Positions 8,895 to 22,136 are shown, numbered from the stretch's first letter. The stretch is 64,000 nt of DNA from Brevundimonas mediterranea (GCF_014196125.1 NZ_JACIDA010000003.1:186001-250000); one strand, 5' to 3'. Numbers and translations are program-made. Notes: generated by a model from the letters alone, not told the origin.

Positions 8895-10982
8895 GTGGGC
8901 AAACTCGGCACCCCCATAATCTTCGGCGTCATCGCCATTCTGGGGGCCATATCCCTCGGGGTCATCGCCCTGCACCAGGGCGAGAGCATCAGCGCGGTCT
9001 GGATGGTGGTGGCGGCGGTCTGCACCTATGCCATCGCCTATCGCTTCTACAGCCGCTTCCTGGCCAACAAGGTCATGCAGCTGCAGCCCTCGCGCCCGAC
9101 CCCGGCCGTGCGGCGCGACGACGGCCTCGACTATGTGCCCACGCCGCGCAACGTCCTGTTCGGCCACCACTTCGCCGCCATCGCCGGCGCCGGACCGCTG
9201 GTCGGGCCTGTGCTGGCCGCCCAGATGGGCTATCTGCCCGGCGTGCTGTGGATCCTGGTCGGCGCCGTGCTGGCGGGGGCGGTGCAGGACATGATGGTCC
9301 TGTTCATGTCCACCCGGCGCGACGGCAAGTCGCTGGGCGACATGATCCGCACCGAAATGGGCAATATCCCTGGCATCATCGCCCAGGTCGGCGTCCTGAT
9401 GATCATGGTCATCATCCTGGCCGTCCTGGCCCTGGTCGTGGTCAAGGCCCTGGCTGAAAGCCCGTGGGGCACGTTCACCGTCGCCGCCACCATCCCCATC
9501 GCCATCTTCATGGGCCTGTACACCCGCTATCTGCGGCCCGGCCGCGTGGGCGAGGTCTCGGTCATCGGCGTCGTCCTGCTGATCCTGGCCATCATCGGCG
9601 GCGGCCATGTCGCGGCCGACCCGTTCTGGGGCCCGGCCTTCACCCTGACCGGCCCGACCCTGGCCATACTGATGATGGTCTATGGCTTCATCGCCTCGGT
9701 CATTCCGGTCTGGCTGCTGCTGGCGCCGCGCGACTATCTGTCGACCTTCCTGAAGATCGGGGCCATCGTCGCCCTGGCCATCGGCATACTGATCGTGCGC
9801 CCGCATCTGCAGATGCCGGCCGTCACCCCCTTCATCGACGGCACCGGCCCGGTCTTCGCCGGCGCCCTGTTCCCCTTCCTGTTCATCACCATCGCCTGCG
9901 GCGCCGTGTCGGGCTTCCACGCCCTGATCTCCTCGGGCACCACGCCCAAGCTGCTGGAGAACGAGAGCCAGATCCCGCTGATCGGCTATGGCGCCATGCT
10001 GTGCGAAAGCTTCGTCGCCGTCATGGCCCTGATCGCCGCCACGGTGCTGGACCCGGCCGTCTATTTCGCCATGAACAGCCCGGTCGCCATCATCGGCAAC
10101 GATGCGGTCTCGGCCGCCGCCGCCGTGGCCCAGTGGGGCTTCCACATCACCCCCGGCGAGCTGGAGCAACTGGCCCGCGACGTGGGCGAGCACTCGATCC
10201 TGTCGCGCGCGGGCGGCGCCCCGACCCTGGCCGTGGGCATGGCCCACATCCTGTCTGGCGTGATCGGCGGCAAGGCCATGATGGCCTTCTGGTATCACTT
10301 CGCCATCCTGTTCGAGGCCCTGTTCATCCTGACCACGGTCGACGCCGGCACCCGCGTCTGCCGCTTCATGATCCAGGACCTGCTGGGCGTCGCCGTGCCC
10401 AAGATGCGCGAAACCAAGTCCTGGGGCGCCAATGTCGTCGCCACGGCCCTGACGGTCGGCCTGTGGGGCTATTTCCTCTACACCGGCGTGGTCGATCCCC
10501 TGGGCGGCATCAACAGCCTGTGGCCCCTGTTCGGCATCGCCAACCAGATGCTGGCCGCCATCGCCCTGATCCTGGGCACGGTCGTCCTGTTCAAGATGAA
10601 GCGCGAGAAGTTCGCCTGGGTCATGGTCGTCCCGGCGACCTGGCTGCTGATCTGCACCCTGACGGCCGGCCTGCAGAAGCTGTTCCACCCCGAAGTCCGC
10701 ATCGGCTTCCTGGCCCACGCCCGCAAGTATCAGGAGGCTCTGGGCGCCGGCGAACTGATCGCCCCGGCCAAGACCGTGGGCGACATGCACCGCATCATCG
10801 TCAACGACTACGTCAACTCGACCCTGACGGCGGCCTTCCTGTTCGTGGTCGTGACCATGGTGGTCTATGGCGTCCTGGCCTGCCTCAAGGCCTATCGCAA
10901 CAACCGGCCGACCGTGCGCGAATACCCCGAGGCGCACGACCTGACGGCGGCCGACGACGCGGCTGATATCGCCCGTGCCTAA
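8895..10982 (+). CDS. cstA: CstA-family carbon starvation / pyruvate transporter
   Basis: This 695-residue inner membrane protein has about sixteen to eighteen hydrophobic segments. The CstA signature is visible early: AIAYRFYSRFLANKV, then FGHHFAAIAGAGPLVGPVLA. FHALISSGTTPKLL and TVDAGTRVCRFMIQDLLG come later. Family members import pyruvate or peptides during carbon limitation. The GTG start at 8895 has GGAG eight bases upstream. The last codons overlap the start of ybdD, its usual partner. The long uninterrupted frame on the opposite strand is a GC-bias artefact. Confidence 0.95.
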   Translation: MGKLGTPIIFGVIAILGAISLGVIALHQGESISAVWMVVAAVCTYAIAYRFYSRFLANKVMQLQPSRPTPAVRRDDGLDYVPTPRNVLFGHHFAAIAGAGPLVGPVLAAQMGYLPGVLWILVGAVLAGAVQDMMVLFMSTRRDGKSLGDMIRTEMGNIPGIIAQVGVLMIMVIILAVLALVVVKALAESPWGTFTVAATIPIAIFMGLYTRYLRPGRVGEVSVIGVVLLILAIIGGGHVAADPFWGPAFTLTGPTLAILMMVYGFIASVIPVWLLLAPRDYLSTFLKIGAIVALAIGILIVRPHLQMPAVTPFIDGTGPVFAGALFPFLFITIACGAVSGFHALISSGTTPKLLENESQIPLIGYGAMLCESFVAVMALIAATVLDPAVYFAMNSPVAIIGNDAVSAAAAVAQWGFHITPGELEQLARDVGEHSILSRAGGAPTLAVGMAHILSGVIGGKAMMAFWYHFAILFEALFILTTVDAGTRVCRFMIQDLLGVAVPKMRETKSWGANVVATALTVGLWGYFLYTGVVDPLGGINSLWPLFGIANQMLAAIALILGTVVLFKMKREKFAWVMVVPATWLLICTLTAGLQKLFHPEVRIGFLAHARKYQEALGAGELIAPAKTVGDMHRIIVNDYVNSTLTAAFLFVVVTMVVYGVLACLKAYRNNRPTVREYPEAHDLTAADDAADIARA

Positions 10983-11208
10983 CCCCTCGAACGAGGACCT
11001 GCTCTGCCTGTGCCGCGACACCGCCCTGCGGTGGGGTCGCGGCGTCAGGCGGACGGGGGGGGCCATGATCGGCCAGCCCGACTACGACGCCTATGTCCGC
11101 CACGCGGCCACGACCCATCCGGACCAGCCGCCGCTGGACAAGATCGCCTTCTTCCGCCTGCACGAACAGCGTCGCTTCGGCGGATCGGGCTCATTCAAAT
11201 GCTGCTGA
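10975..11208 (+). CDS. ybdD: YbdD/YjiX family small protein, partner of CstA
   Basis: This 77-residue protein overlaps the end of cstA by 8 bases, starting at GTG 10975. The family signature is clear: IGQPDYDAYVRH, then a Pro-rich THPDQPPLD, then FFRLHEQRRFGG and a C-terminal KCC. In other bacteria this small protein is encoded with CstA/BtsT-type transporters and is thought to be an accessory factor. Its stop is one base from the stop of the convergent S41 peptidase gene, so the transcripts must overlap at their 3' ends. Confidence 0.88.
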   Translation: MPNPSNEDLLCLCRDTALRWGRGVRRTGGAMIGQPDYDAYVRHAATTHPDQPPLDKIAFFRLHEQRRFGGSGSFKCC

Positions 11209-11209
11209 T

Positions 11210-12484
11210 CTAAAGCCCGGCGGGCTGGTCGGCCGACCGGACCCGGTCCGCCCCACGGGCCTGGAGCGCGGCGATGGCCGCCTCCAGCGTCGGGTCCTCG
11301 CCCGCGCGGCGCTGGCCCACGGTGCGGGGCGCCGCTATATCCGGGGTGACGCCGTGTTTCTCCAGCCGCACCCCGCCCGCCGTGACGAAGTTCGCCCGGC
11401 TCAGCGTCAGCTTGCCGCCGTCCGGCAGGTCCGTCTCCTGGGCGATCAGGACCGAGCCGATGGTCTTCTCGCCCACCACTATGCCCCGCCCGGCCTCCTG
11501 CAGGGCCGCGGGCGTCAGTTCGGCCGCGCTGCGGCTGCCCCGATCCACCAGGACCGCGACCGGATTGGCCACGGGCGCGCTGCGGTCGCCGCAATCGCCT
11601 GAAGCCCGCAGGGTCACGGGCCGCCCGTTCCGTCCGGTCCGGGTCGCCCAGACCTGATCGCGCGGCAGGAAACAGGTCAACACCGACTCCGCCTCCCACA
11701 GCCGGCCGCCGGGATTGGCTCTCAGGTCCAGGATCACGTCCACATCCGACGGCAGGCCGTCCAACTCGCCGCCCAGCCAGCGCCCCAGTCCCGCATCGAA
11801 CTGCTCCACCGTCAGCACCAGAACCCCCGGCCTAGACTTGTCGGCCGTAAACGGCTGCGGCCCGTCCATCAGCTGCGGGGTCAGGATGGTGTCGCGGCGC
11901 GCCCCGGTTTCGTCCGTCAGGACCAGATGGACCGGCGTCCCCTCCTGCACCTCCACGTCTGGTCCCCAGGGCCGGCCGTCGACGCTGTCCAGGGTCCAGC
12001 CCAGCTGCACCCCCGCCGCCTGAGCCGGAGAGCCGTCGCGCACCCGCTCCACCGTCCACAGATCGGGATCCTCGCCCCGCATCAGGGTCATGCCCATGAC
12101 GGCCCGGCGCGCATACTGGGCGTCCTGGCGGCGCACGGCGGCCGGCGGACTGGCGCCCGCATGGCCGTCGTCCAGCAGGTCGAGCATGGTGTTGACGACC
12201 CGGTACAGCGCCCGGTCGTCGGCCGCCGCCAGGGCCTGAGGCCGGAACCGATCGCGCGCCGCGCCCCAGTCCACCCCATGCAGATCAGGATCGTAATAGC
12301 CGCGCCGCACCTCGCTCCAGACCGTGTCGAACACCCGCTGGTTCATCCGCGTCCGCTCCCGGCTGGGCGCGGCCACGACCGCCGCCGTCGGGGTCTCGGC
12401 GTAAGCCAGGGCCGTCGGCCCGCCGCAAAGCGGCAAGCTGAGCAACAAGAGGCTGAAAAGCCGGGCGGAACCTTTGACGGACAT
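11210..12484 (-). CDS. S41 family peptidase, exported
   Basis: A 424-residue serine protease of the C-terminal-processing (tail-specific) type. It begins with a signal peptide (LFSLLLLSLPLCGG, cleavage near AYAET). A helical N-domain follows, then a PDZ-like segment (VRDGSPAQAAGVQLGWTLDS). The S41 core has VDVILDLRANPGG, RGSRSAAE with likely catalytic Ser319, and GEKTIGS with Lys340. Its expected place is the periplasm or outer membrane lumen, degrading or trimming proteins. ATG 12484 was chosen because it places the signal peptide at the start; ATG 12493 is also possible. No cotranscribed neighbour is evident. Confidence 0.88.
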   Translation of the reverse strand: MSVKGSARLFSLLLLSLPLCGGPTALAYAETPTAAVVAAPSRERTRMNQRVFDTVWSEVRRGYYDPDLHGVDWGAARDRFRPQALAAADDRALYRVVNTMLDLLDDGHAGASPPAAVRRQDAQYARRAVMGMTLMRGEDPDLWTVERVRDGSPAQAAGVQLGWTLDSVDGRPWGPDVEVQEGTPVHLVLTDETGARRDTILTPQLMDGPQPFTADKSRPGVLVLTVEQFDAGLGRWLGGELDGLPSDVDVILDLRANPGGRLWEAESVLTCFLPRDQVWATRTGRNGRPVTLRASGDCGDRSAPVANPVAVLVDRGSRSAAELTPAALQEAGRGIVVGEKTIGSVLIAQETDLPDGGKLTLSRANFVTAGGVRLEKHGVTPDIAAPRTVGQRRAGEDPTLEAAIAALQARGADRVRSADQPAGL

Positions 12485-12534
12485 GCCGGCCATGTGACGC
12501 AAGACCGGCGCGGTTCTCAAGTCACGAATATGCG

Positions 12535-13245
12535 TTATTCGGGAATACGCGCCCCGTCCCAGGCGAACACCCCGCCGCTGTCGGCCGGCGTCAGCGCCGC
12601 CATGACCGTCAGCAGCCGCTCAGCCGAATAGTCGGGCGTGAACAGCCGTCCCTCCGCCACCCCCTTCTGGAACGGCGCGCTCAGGCCCGTATCGACCGTG
12701 CCGGGGTGCAGGCCCGCGATCACGGCCATCGGATGACTGCGCGCCATCTCGATCGCCAGATTGCGCAGGATCATGTGCAGCGCCGCCTTGGACGCCCGAT
12801 AGCTGTGCCATCCGCCCAACCGGTTGTCGCCGATCGACCCCACCCGCGCCGACAGGGCCGCGAACACCGCCCGCTGATCGCGCGGCGTCAGCGGCAGCAG
12901 GTGTTTCGCCGCCAGCGCCGGCCCCACGGCGTTGACGCGATAGTCCCTCAGCATGTGATCCGCCTCAAGCTGCCGCAGGCTCCGTTCGGGCTGAAACCCG
13001 TCATGCAGCACGCCCGTCGCCAGCACGATCAGCGTCGGCGCCGCGCCCTGGCCGATTCGTTGCGCCGCCTCCGCCAGACTGGCCTCGTCCTCCAGATCGG
13101 CCGCCAGGACCTGTGCGCCCGCAACCTCGCCCCCGGTTCGCGACACCGCCCAGACGGTCTGGTGCGTCCCCTGCGCGATCAGGCGATCGACCAAGGCTCG
13201 ACCGACGCCGCCCGTCGCCCCGATCACCACCGCCGATCCGTTCAT
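12535..13245 (-). CDS. SDR family NAD(P)-dependent oxidoreductase
   Basis: A 236-residue short-chain dehydrogenase resembling the C-factor (CsgA-like) subgroup. The cofactor loop is GATGGVGRALV near the N-terminus. A catalytic serine lies in the FAALSARVGSIG region, and YRASK carries the Tyr-x-x-x-Lys pair. HPGTVDTGLSAPF is typical of the C-terminal half. The substrate cannot be inferred. ATG 13245 is preceded by AGGGGAGA; a longer start would have no ribosome site. It is divergent from the HAD hydrolase gene with only 41 bases between the starts, so the promoters overlap. Confidence 0.88.
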   Translation of the reverse strand: MNGSAVVIGATGGVGRALVDRLIAQGTHQTVWAVSRTGGEVAGAQVLAADLEDEASLAEAAQRIGQGAAPTLIVLATGVLHDGFQPERSLRQLEADHMLRDYRVNAVGPALAAKHLLPLTPRDQRAVFAALSARVGSIGDNRLGGWHSYRASKAALHMILRNLAIEMARSHPMAVIAGLHPGTVDTGLSAPFQKGVAEGRLFTPDYSAERLLTVMAALTPADSGGVFAWDGARIPE

Positions 13246-13286
13246 CCCGTCTCCCCTCGCGTTTCGTCCCATGATAGGGGCGCGGC

Positions 13287-13988
13287 ATGAACATCACCAC
13301 GGTCGGCCTCGATGCCGACGACACCCTCTGGCACAACGAGACCATCTTCCGCCTGACCCATGCGCGGTTCGTCGATCTGCTGGACGATCACGGCGACGCC
13401 GCCACCATCGAGGCGCGGCTGGCCGAGACCGAGCAGCGCAATCTGCGGCTCTACGGCTACGGCGTGAAAGGCTTCACCCTGTCGATGATCGAGACGGCCA
13501 TGGAGCTGTGCGACGGCGGCGCCCCGCCCGAGGTCGTGCGCGAGATCCTGGCCGCCGGCCGCGAAATGCTGGCCCACCCGGTCGAGACCCTGCCCGGCGT
13601 GGACGAGGTGGTCTCCGAACTGGCCGAACACTACCGCCTGATCCTGATCACCAAGGGGGACCTGCTGGACCAGGAGCGCAAGCTGGCGGCCTCAGGCCTG
13701 GGCGACCGGTTCGCGGCGGTCGAGATCGTCTCGGAAAAGGACCGCGCCACCTACGACCGCGTCTTCGCCCGCCACGGCACCGGCGCGGCCGAGGCCGTCA
13801 TGGCCGGCAACTCCATGAAGTCCGACGTCCTGCCCGCCATCGCCGCCGGCGCCTTCGGCGTCCACATCCCCTATCACGTCACCTGGGCCCACGAGCTGGC
13901 CGACGCCCCGGTGAACGAACCCCGCTACGTCTCCCTGTCCCGCATCGGCGAACTGCCGGACTGGATTGCGGCCATCGCCAATGGATAA
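13287..13988 (+). CDS. HAD family hydrolase
   Basis: This 233-residue predicted phosphatase belongs to the haloacid dehalogenase superfamily. Motif I is GLDADDTLWHNE with nucleophile Asp9 and Asp11. Motif II is LILITKGD, a lysine lies in VSEKDRATYD, and motif IV is MAGNSMKSDVLPA. The helical cap domain lies between motifs I and II. The substrate is unknown; this subgroup includes small-phosphoester hydrolases. It starts 41 bases from the divergent SDR gene. About 125 bases of non-coding sequence separate it from the rraB-like gene downstream. Confidence 0.9.
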   Translation: MNITTVGLDADDTLWHNETIFRLTHARFVDLLDDHGDAATIEARLAETEQRNLRLYGYGVKGFTLSMIETAMELCDGGAPPEVVREILAAGREMLAHPVETLPGVDEVVSELAEHYRLILITKGDLLDQERKLAASGLGDRFAAVEIVSEKDRATYDRVFARHGTGAAEAVMAGNSMKSDVLPAIAAGAFGVHIPYHVTWAHELADAPVNEPRYVSLSRIGELPDWIAAIANG

Positions 13989-14113
13989 GCTCTTGCCCCC
14001 CCGCCCCTCCCTCTCTAAACGGGCCGCTTAACCGACAACCCGACGCGACCTCCGCATGGCGACGCCCTGCGGCGGCTACGCGCGCGCAAACTACGTAAGG
14101 ATCAGGTCGCCCC

Positions 14114-14431
14114 TTGGACGCCTCGGACATCAGTCATGACGAACGCGACGCCATGGTGCGTGCGGCGCTGGCCGAGCAGGGCGACAGCGGCGTGACGCCG
14201 CGCCACACGCTGTTCTTCTTCCTGGGCGACGAAGACGCCCACGGCGATCTGTGCGAGGTGGCGCGGCGCGCCGGCTTCATCGCGCGCGGCGACGGCGACA
14301 TGACGATTCTCGAGACCACCATGGCCGTCGATGCGGAGAGTTTCGCTCCCGTCTCGTCCATGATGCAGACCTGGGCCGCGGCCTTCCAGCTGGAGTACGA
14401 CGGCTGGGAATGCGCGGTCGTGACCCATTAG
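14114..14431 (+). CDS. RraB-like protein (ribonuclease E inhibitor family)
   Basis: This 105-residue acidic protein matches the RraB family by its size, an N-terminal helix (MVRAALAEQG), a central LFFFLGDEDAHGDL region and the C-terminal FQLEYDGWEC. RraB in enterobacteria binds RNase E and changes mRNA decay. The TTG at 14114 is used as start, with AAGGA upstream; an internal ATG at 14153 is the main alternative. It sits 25 bases before carB on the same strand and may share its transcript. Assignment to the domain is fairly safe; the RNase E role is inferred from the family. Confidence 0.72.
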   Translation: MDASDISHDERDAMVRAALAEQGDSGVTPRHTLFFFLGDEDAHGDLCEVARRAGFIARGDGDMTILETTMAVDAESFAPVSSMMQTWAAAFQLEYDGWECAVVTH

Positions 14432-14456
14432 CGTTCAATAAGAAGAAGAGCTGGCG

Positions 14457-17755
<3,299 letters not shown>

Positions 17756-17756
<1 letters not shown>

Positions 17757-19051
17757 TGCCTGACGCCGGTCGCATTGTTCTGGCGACCGGCGGCTCCCTG
17801 GGGGATCTGCATCCCTTCATAGCGCTGGGCCGCGCCCTGCAATCGCTCGGCCATAAGGTCGGGATCGCTACGGCAGTCGACTACCGCGACAAGATCGAGG
17901 CTGCGGGTCTGACCTTTCATCAGGTCGGCCCCAGCATCGCCGACCTGACGCGCGACACCGGCATGGACCTGTCGGCCCTCACCGCCGCCATCGCCAAATC
18001 TGATCGCTTCCTGTTCGGCGACATCCTGCTGCCTCGGGCCGAAGACGCCGCCCGACAGCTGATCGCCGTCACAGAAGGCGCCGCCGCCGTCGTGGGCTCC
18101 ACCCTCGCCATCGGGGCGCAGTTTGCGGCAGAGCACTGGCGCATTCCCTGCGTGGCGGTGTCGCTCCAGCCGACAATGGTCTTCTCGCGTTACGACCCGC
18201 CCTTCCTCCCCGCCGCGCCTTGGCTGAAACCGGCGACCAGCGGGCCTCAACTCTGGCTGAATGATCTCACCAGGGCGTTGGGTCGGATGAGCACGGCCCG
18301 CTGGACCGCGCCGATGAACGCCATCCGCGCCTCGCTGGGTCTGCCGCAGACCAAGGACAACATCGTCTTCGACGCAGGCCGTTCGGCGGACCTGTATCTG
18401 GGCCTCTATTCGCCCCTGCTGAGCCCCCGCCAAGCCGACGCCGCTCCCAACTTCGCCGTCGTCGGTTACGCCGCCTACGACAGCGAGACCGGGGGGCCCT
18501 CCGCCCTTGCTCCCGACCTCGAGGCCTTCCTGAAGGGCGGGCCTCCGCCGCTGGTCTTCACCCTCGGCAGCGCGGCGGTGAACATCCCCGGCGACTTCTA
18601 TGTCGAGAGCCTCAAGGCCGCCCGCCGGTTGGCCCATCGCGCCGTCCTGCTGGTGGGGCCTGACGGCGACCAAACCTTGGCCAAAGCCGACGCCAAAATC
18701 CATGTCGCGGCCTACGCCCCCTTCTCCCTTCTGTTCCCCCGCGCGGCGGCGATCGTGCATCAGGGCGGGATCGGCACCGTCCATCAGGCCCTGAGCAGCG
18801 GTCGCCCGCAACTGGTCGTGCCTCACCTCGGCGATCAGTATGACAACGCCGCCCGCGTGGTTCGGCTGGGCTGCGGTCGGTCGCTGGCGCGACCTCGCTA
18901 CAGGTCTGACACGGTCGCGGCGGCCCTTCGCGCGCTGGCGGAGGATCCGCTGGTTTCGGCCCGCGCCGAGGCGGTCGCCCCTCAGGTCCGCGCCCAGGAC
19001 GGCGCTGCCGCCGCGGCCGCGCGCATCAGCGCCCTCCTCCGCCCCTCGTGA
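17756..19051 (+). CDS. GT1-type (MGT/UGT-like) glycosyltransferase
   Basis: This 431-residue GT-B fold enzyme starts at an ATG sharing one base with the carB stop (TGATG). Translational coupling is therefore likely. The N-terminal ATGGSLGDLHPFIALGRAL is the acceptor-domain motif of the MurG/UGT-like group. The C-terminal donor-binding block is IVHQGGIGTVHQAL, then GRPQLVVPHLGDQYDNA. Such enzymes transfer a sugar from a nucleotide donor to a lipid or small molecule. Neither substrate can be read here. No membrane segments are seen. Its coupling to carB looks incidental. Confidence 0.87.
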
Positions 19052-19127
19052 GCAAACCTCAACGGGACGCCCCTTGCCTCGCCGCGATCCGGGTCTAAGG
19101 TCTCTGCGGGGAAATGGGGGATCGAAC

Positions 19128-20447
19128 ATGAAACGCGCGATACTGACGACGACGGCGATGGTTCTCGCCCTGGCCTGCGGCACGCCCACCCTGGCGCAGG
19201 ACGCCGCTCTGAAGGCGGCGGTGAAGGCGGATTATGACGCCAATCTCGCGACCCTGTTCGACTGGTTCCACCGCAATCCCGAACTGTCGGGGCAGGAGGC
19301 CCAGACCTCGGCGCGGCTGGCGCGCGAGCTGACGGCGCTCGGCTATCAGGTCACGACCGGCGTCGGCGGCACGGGCGTGGTCGCCGTGCTGAAGAACGGC
19401 GTCGGCCCCACGGTCATGATCCGCGCCGACATGGACGGCCTGCCGCTGCAGGAACGCTCGGGCCTGGCCAACGCCTCGACGGCGCGCCAGCTGGACGCCG
19501 ACGGGGTCGACAAGCCGGTCATGCACGCCTGCGGCCATGACGTGCACATCACGGCCCTGGTCGGCACGGCCCGCCAGATGGCGGCGCGCAAGGCCAACTG
19601 GTCCGGCGCCCTGGTCCTGATCGGCCAGCCGGCGGAGGAGCGGATCTTCGGCGCCCGCGCCATGATGCAGGACGGCCTCTATTCCCGCTTCCCCAAGCCG
19701 GACTACGCCCTGGCCTTCCACGTCTCGGCCGACACCCCGACCGGCAAGATCGAGGCCCCGCTGGACATCACCTCGTCCAGTTCGGACAGCGTCGACATCG
19801 CGGTGCGCGGCGTGGGCACGCACGGCGCCTATCCGCACATGGGGGTCGATCCCGTCCTGGTCGCCTCCCAGATCGTGGTCTCGCTCCAGACCCTGCGCAG
19901 CCGCGAGGTCAATCCTCTGGAGGGGGCGGTCGTCACCGTCGGATCGATCCACGGCGGCATCAAGCACAACATCATTCCCGAACAGGTCGATCTGCAACTG
20001 ACCGTCCGCGCCGACAGCCCCGAGGTTCGCACCACCCTGCTGGACGGCATCGACCGGGTCGCCCGCAACACGGCCCTGGCCTTGAACGTGCCGGAGGACC
20101 GCTTGCCCGTCGTGACCCGCTCGGCGACCGAGACCACGCCGGCCACCATCAACGATCGCGAGACCGCCCAGCGGGTGCGCGACATCTTCGCCTCGACCTT
20201 CGGGCCGGACGTGCTGCGCGACAGCCCGCGCACCGGCATGGGGGCCGAGGACTTCGCCTATTTCGTCCAGCCCGAGACCGGGGTGAAGGGCGTCTATTTC
20301 AGCGTCGGCGGCACGCCCGAGGCCGAGCTGGAGCAAGCCGCCGGCCACCATTCGCCCCTGTTCAAGATCACCCCTGAACCGGCCGTCACCCTGGGCGTCG
20401 AGGCCTCGGTCGCGGCGGCCGAGGGGCTGATGCCCCGGACGAACTAG
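19128..20447 (+). CDS. M20-family amidohydrolase, exported
   Basis: This 439-residue metallopeptidase of the M20D (hippurate hydrolase-like) group has a signal peptide ending near TLAQD. Metal-site motifs are HACGHDVHITAL, GQPAEERIFGARAM and, at the C-terminus, GMGAEDFAYF. The dimerisation segment (GVGTHGAYPHMG) lies between. It is expected to hydrolyse N-acyl amino acids or similar amides in the periplasm. ATG 19128 is chosen because it gives a proper signal peptide; the open frame extends further back into the preceding gene. It converges with the symporter gene, with only 7 bases between stops. Confidence 0.92.
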   Translation: MKRAILTTTAMVLALACGTPTLAQDAALKAAVKADYDANLATLFDWFHRNPELSGQEAQTSARLARELTALGYQVTTGVGGTGVVAVLKNGVGPTVMIRADMDGLPLQERSGLANASTARQLDADGVDKPVMHACGHDVHITALVGTARQMAARKANWSGALVLIGQPAEERIFGARAMMQDGLYSRFPKPDYALAFHVSADTPTGKIEAPLDITSSSSDSVDIAVRGVGTHGAYPHMGVDPVLVASQIVVSLQTLRSREVNPLEGAVVTVGSIHGGIKHNIIPEQVDLQLTVRADSPEVRTTLLDGIDRVARNTALALNVPEDRLPVVTRSATETTPATINDRETAQRVRDIFASTFGPDVLRDSPRTGMGAEDFAYFVQPETGVKGVYFSVGGTPEAELEQAAGHHSPLFKITPEPAVTLGVEASVAAAEGLMPRTN

Positions 20448-20454
20448 AGGCGAA

Positions 20455-21750
20455 CTAGGCGGCTTCGGCCGCCTCCTCTTCCCCATCCTCGCCCGCCACG
20501 ATCCGCGTCGCGGCCAGATCGCCGGTGACATTGCCGACGGTGCGGAAGATGTCGGGGATGACCTCGACCGCCAGCAGCAGCGGCAGCACCCCCAGCGGCA
20601 GGCCCATGGCCAGGCAGATGGGGCCGACGCTGGCGAAGAAGCTGACCTGACCCGGCAGGCCGACCGAGGCGATGGACACGGCAATCGCGGTCAAACCGCC
20701 TGCGATCAGGGCGGCCAAGCTCAGCTCCACCCCGTTCAGCTGGGCGACATAGAGACAGACCGCCAGGTTGGCGACCGGGCTGGTGATGCGGAACACCGCC
20801 ACCGCCAGCGGCAGGACCAAGCCGGCCGAGGTCTGGGGCACGCCCAGCCAGTCGCGCGCCCGCTCGATCATCACCGGCAGGCTGGCCAGCGACGACTGGG
20901 TCGAGACCGCCACCACCTGGGCCGGGGCCACGGCGCGCGCGAACCGGCCCAGCGAAATCCGCCCCCAGACCGTCGCGACGACGTAGATGAGCAGGATCAG
21001 GCCGATCTGGCTCAGACAGACGATGGCGACATAATGGGCCAGGGTGCCCGCAACCCCGATGCCGGCTCGCAAGCCCACGCCCAGCGCCAGGGCGAAGACT
21101 CCGAACGGCGCGGCCAGCAGCACCCAGTGGACGATCACCACCAGAGTCTCGGCCACCGCCTCGAAGAAGCCCGCCAGGGGCCTGCGCAGCTCGGCCTTGA
21201 TCCGGGTCGCGGCGAAACCGAAGGCCAGGGCGAAGACCACCACGGCCAGCACCCCGTCGTCCGCCGCCGCCTTGATCAGATTGGCCGGCGCCAGACTGGC
21301 CAGGAAGGCCCGTAGCCCGTCGGTCCGCGCCGCCTCGCCCACGGTCGCCAGCGAATCCGCCGGAACCCCGGCCAACAGCGCCCGCCCCGCCTCCGGATCG
21401 ATCGGCCACAGGGCCAGCAGACCCAGGCCCGCCAGAATCGCATAGACGGTCGCCCCGACCAGCAGCACGCCGAACACAATCAACGACCGCACCGCGATCC
21501 GCCCCGTCGCCGCCGCGTCGGCGATGGAGACGATGCCCGTCACCAGCAGACTGAACACCAGGGGAATGACGGTCATCCGCAGGGCGTTCAGCCACACCTG
21601 GCCCAGGCTCTCGACCACGCCCAGCGACGCCGTCAGCCACGGCGCGGCCGCCTCCTGGGCCAGGGCGCCGACGACGACCCCGGCGACCAGGGCCGCAATG
21701 ACGAAGAAGCTCAGAGAGGTGAAGAAGGCGACGACGCGAGATCTGTTCAT
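20455..21750 (-). CDS. Dicarboxylate/amino acid:cation symporter (DAACS family)
   Basis: This 431-residue inner membrane transporter has about eight membrane segments and two re-entrant loops. Family marks are NALRMTVIPLVFSLLVTGI in the N-half and the serine-rich loop VAVSTQSSLASLPVM. In the C-half, AVFRITSPVANLAVCLYVAQ replaces the more usual NMDGT-type motif, so the substrate may differ from classic glutamate or C4-dicarboxylate carriers. The protein ends with an acidic tail (GEDGEEEAAEAA). It transports an organic anion or amino acid coupled to Na+ or H+. No regulator is adjacent. Confidence 0.9.
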   Translation of the reverse strand: MNRSRVVAFFTSLSFFVIAALVAGVVVGALAQEAAAPWLTASLGVVESLGQVWLNALRMTVIPLVFSLLVTGIVSIADAAATGRIAVRSLIVFGVLLVGATVYAILAGLGLLALWPIDPEAGRALLAGVPADSLATVGEAARTDGLRAFLASLAPANLIKAAADDGVLAVVVFALAFGFAATRIKAELRRPLAGFFEAVAETLVVIVHWVLLAAPFGVFALALGVGLRAGIGVAGTLAHYVAIVCLSQIGLILLIYVVATVWGRISLGRFARAVAPAQVVAVSTQSSLASLPVMIERARDWLGVPQTSAGLVLPLAVAVFRITSPVANLAVCLYVAQLNGVELSLAALIAGGLTAIAVSIASVGLPGQVSFFASVGPICLAMGLPLGVLPLLLAVEVIPDIFRTVGNVTGDLAATRIVAGEDGEEEAAEAA

Positions 21751-21876
21751 AACGCAGGGCTAGCACCGCTTTCGCCGTCGTGCGCGCCAAACCTTCACCG
21801 GACGCTTTTCAGTTCATGTCGTCGCAGGCCGAAACGCGACGCCCACCGACGCGTTGAGCCGACGAAGGAGATTTCC

Positions 21877-22077
21877 ATGTCCCGTCTGAACAAACTCGTC
21901 CCGCTGCTCGGCGGCCTGCTTCTGTCACGGGGCGGCCGCCGCGTCGCTGGACGGCACGCCGGCAAGTTGGCGCTCGCCACCCTGGCCTATGAGGTCTGGC
22001 GCAATCGCCGCGAAGGCGCAGCCCCCAAGGCGCGCCCGCAACCCCGCACCCGCTGGAGCGGCCGCACCCCGCGATAG
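21877..22077 (+). CDS. Small basic protein of unknown function (66 aa)
   Basis: The frame has a very good ribosome site (AAGGAG, eight bases before ATG 21877). It encodes a small protein with a glycine/leucine hydrophobic segment (LVPLLGGLLLS), a basic stretch (RGGRRVAGRH), a second moderately hydrophobic segment and a basic proline-rich tail. It could associate with the membrane or with nucleic acid. No family is recognised. It stands alone between the divergent symporter and the GST gene. The codon pattern is that of the host. Confidence 0.65.
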   Translation: MSRLNKLVPLLGGLLLSRGGRRVAGRHAGKLALATLAYEVWRNRREGAAPKARPQPRTRWSGRTPR

Positions 22078-22136
22078 GTCTGGACTTCCCCGGCGGCGGC
22101 GCGGAATAGTCGTCGCCGTTCGAACGGAGTCCCTCC

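Noticed and set aside
8877..11066. A 729-codon open frame antisense to cstA
   Set aside because: Composition is extremely His/Gln/Gly/Asp-rich and it exactly shadows cstA, which is a clear family member.
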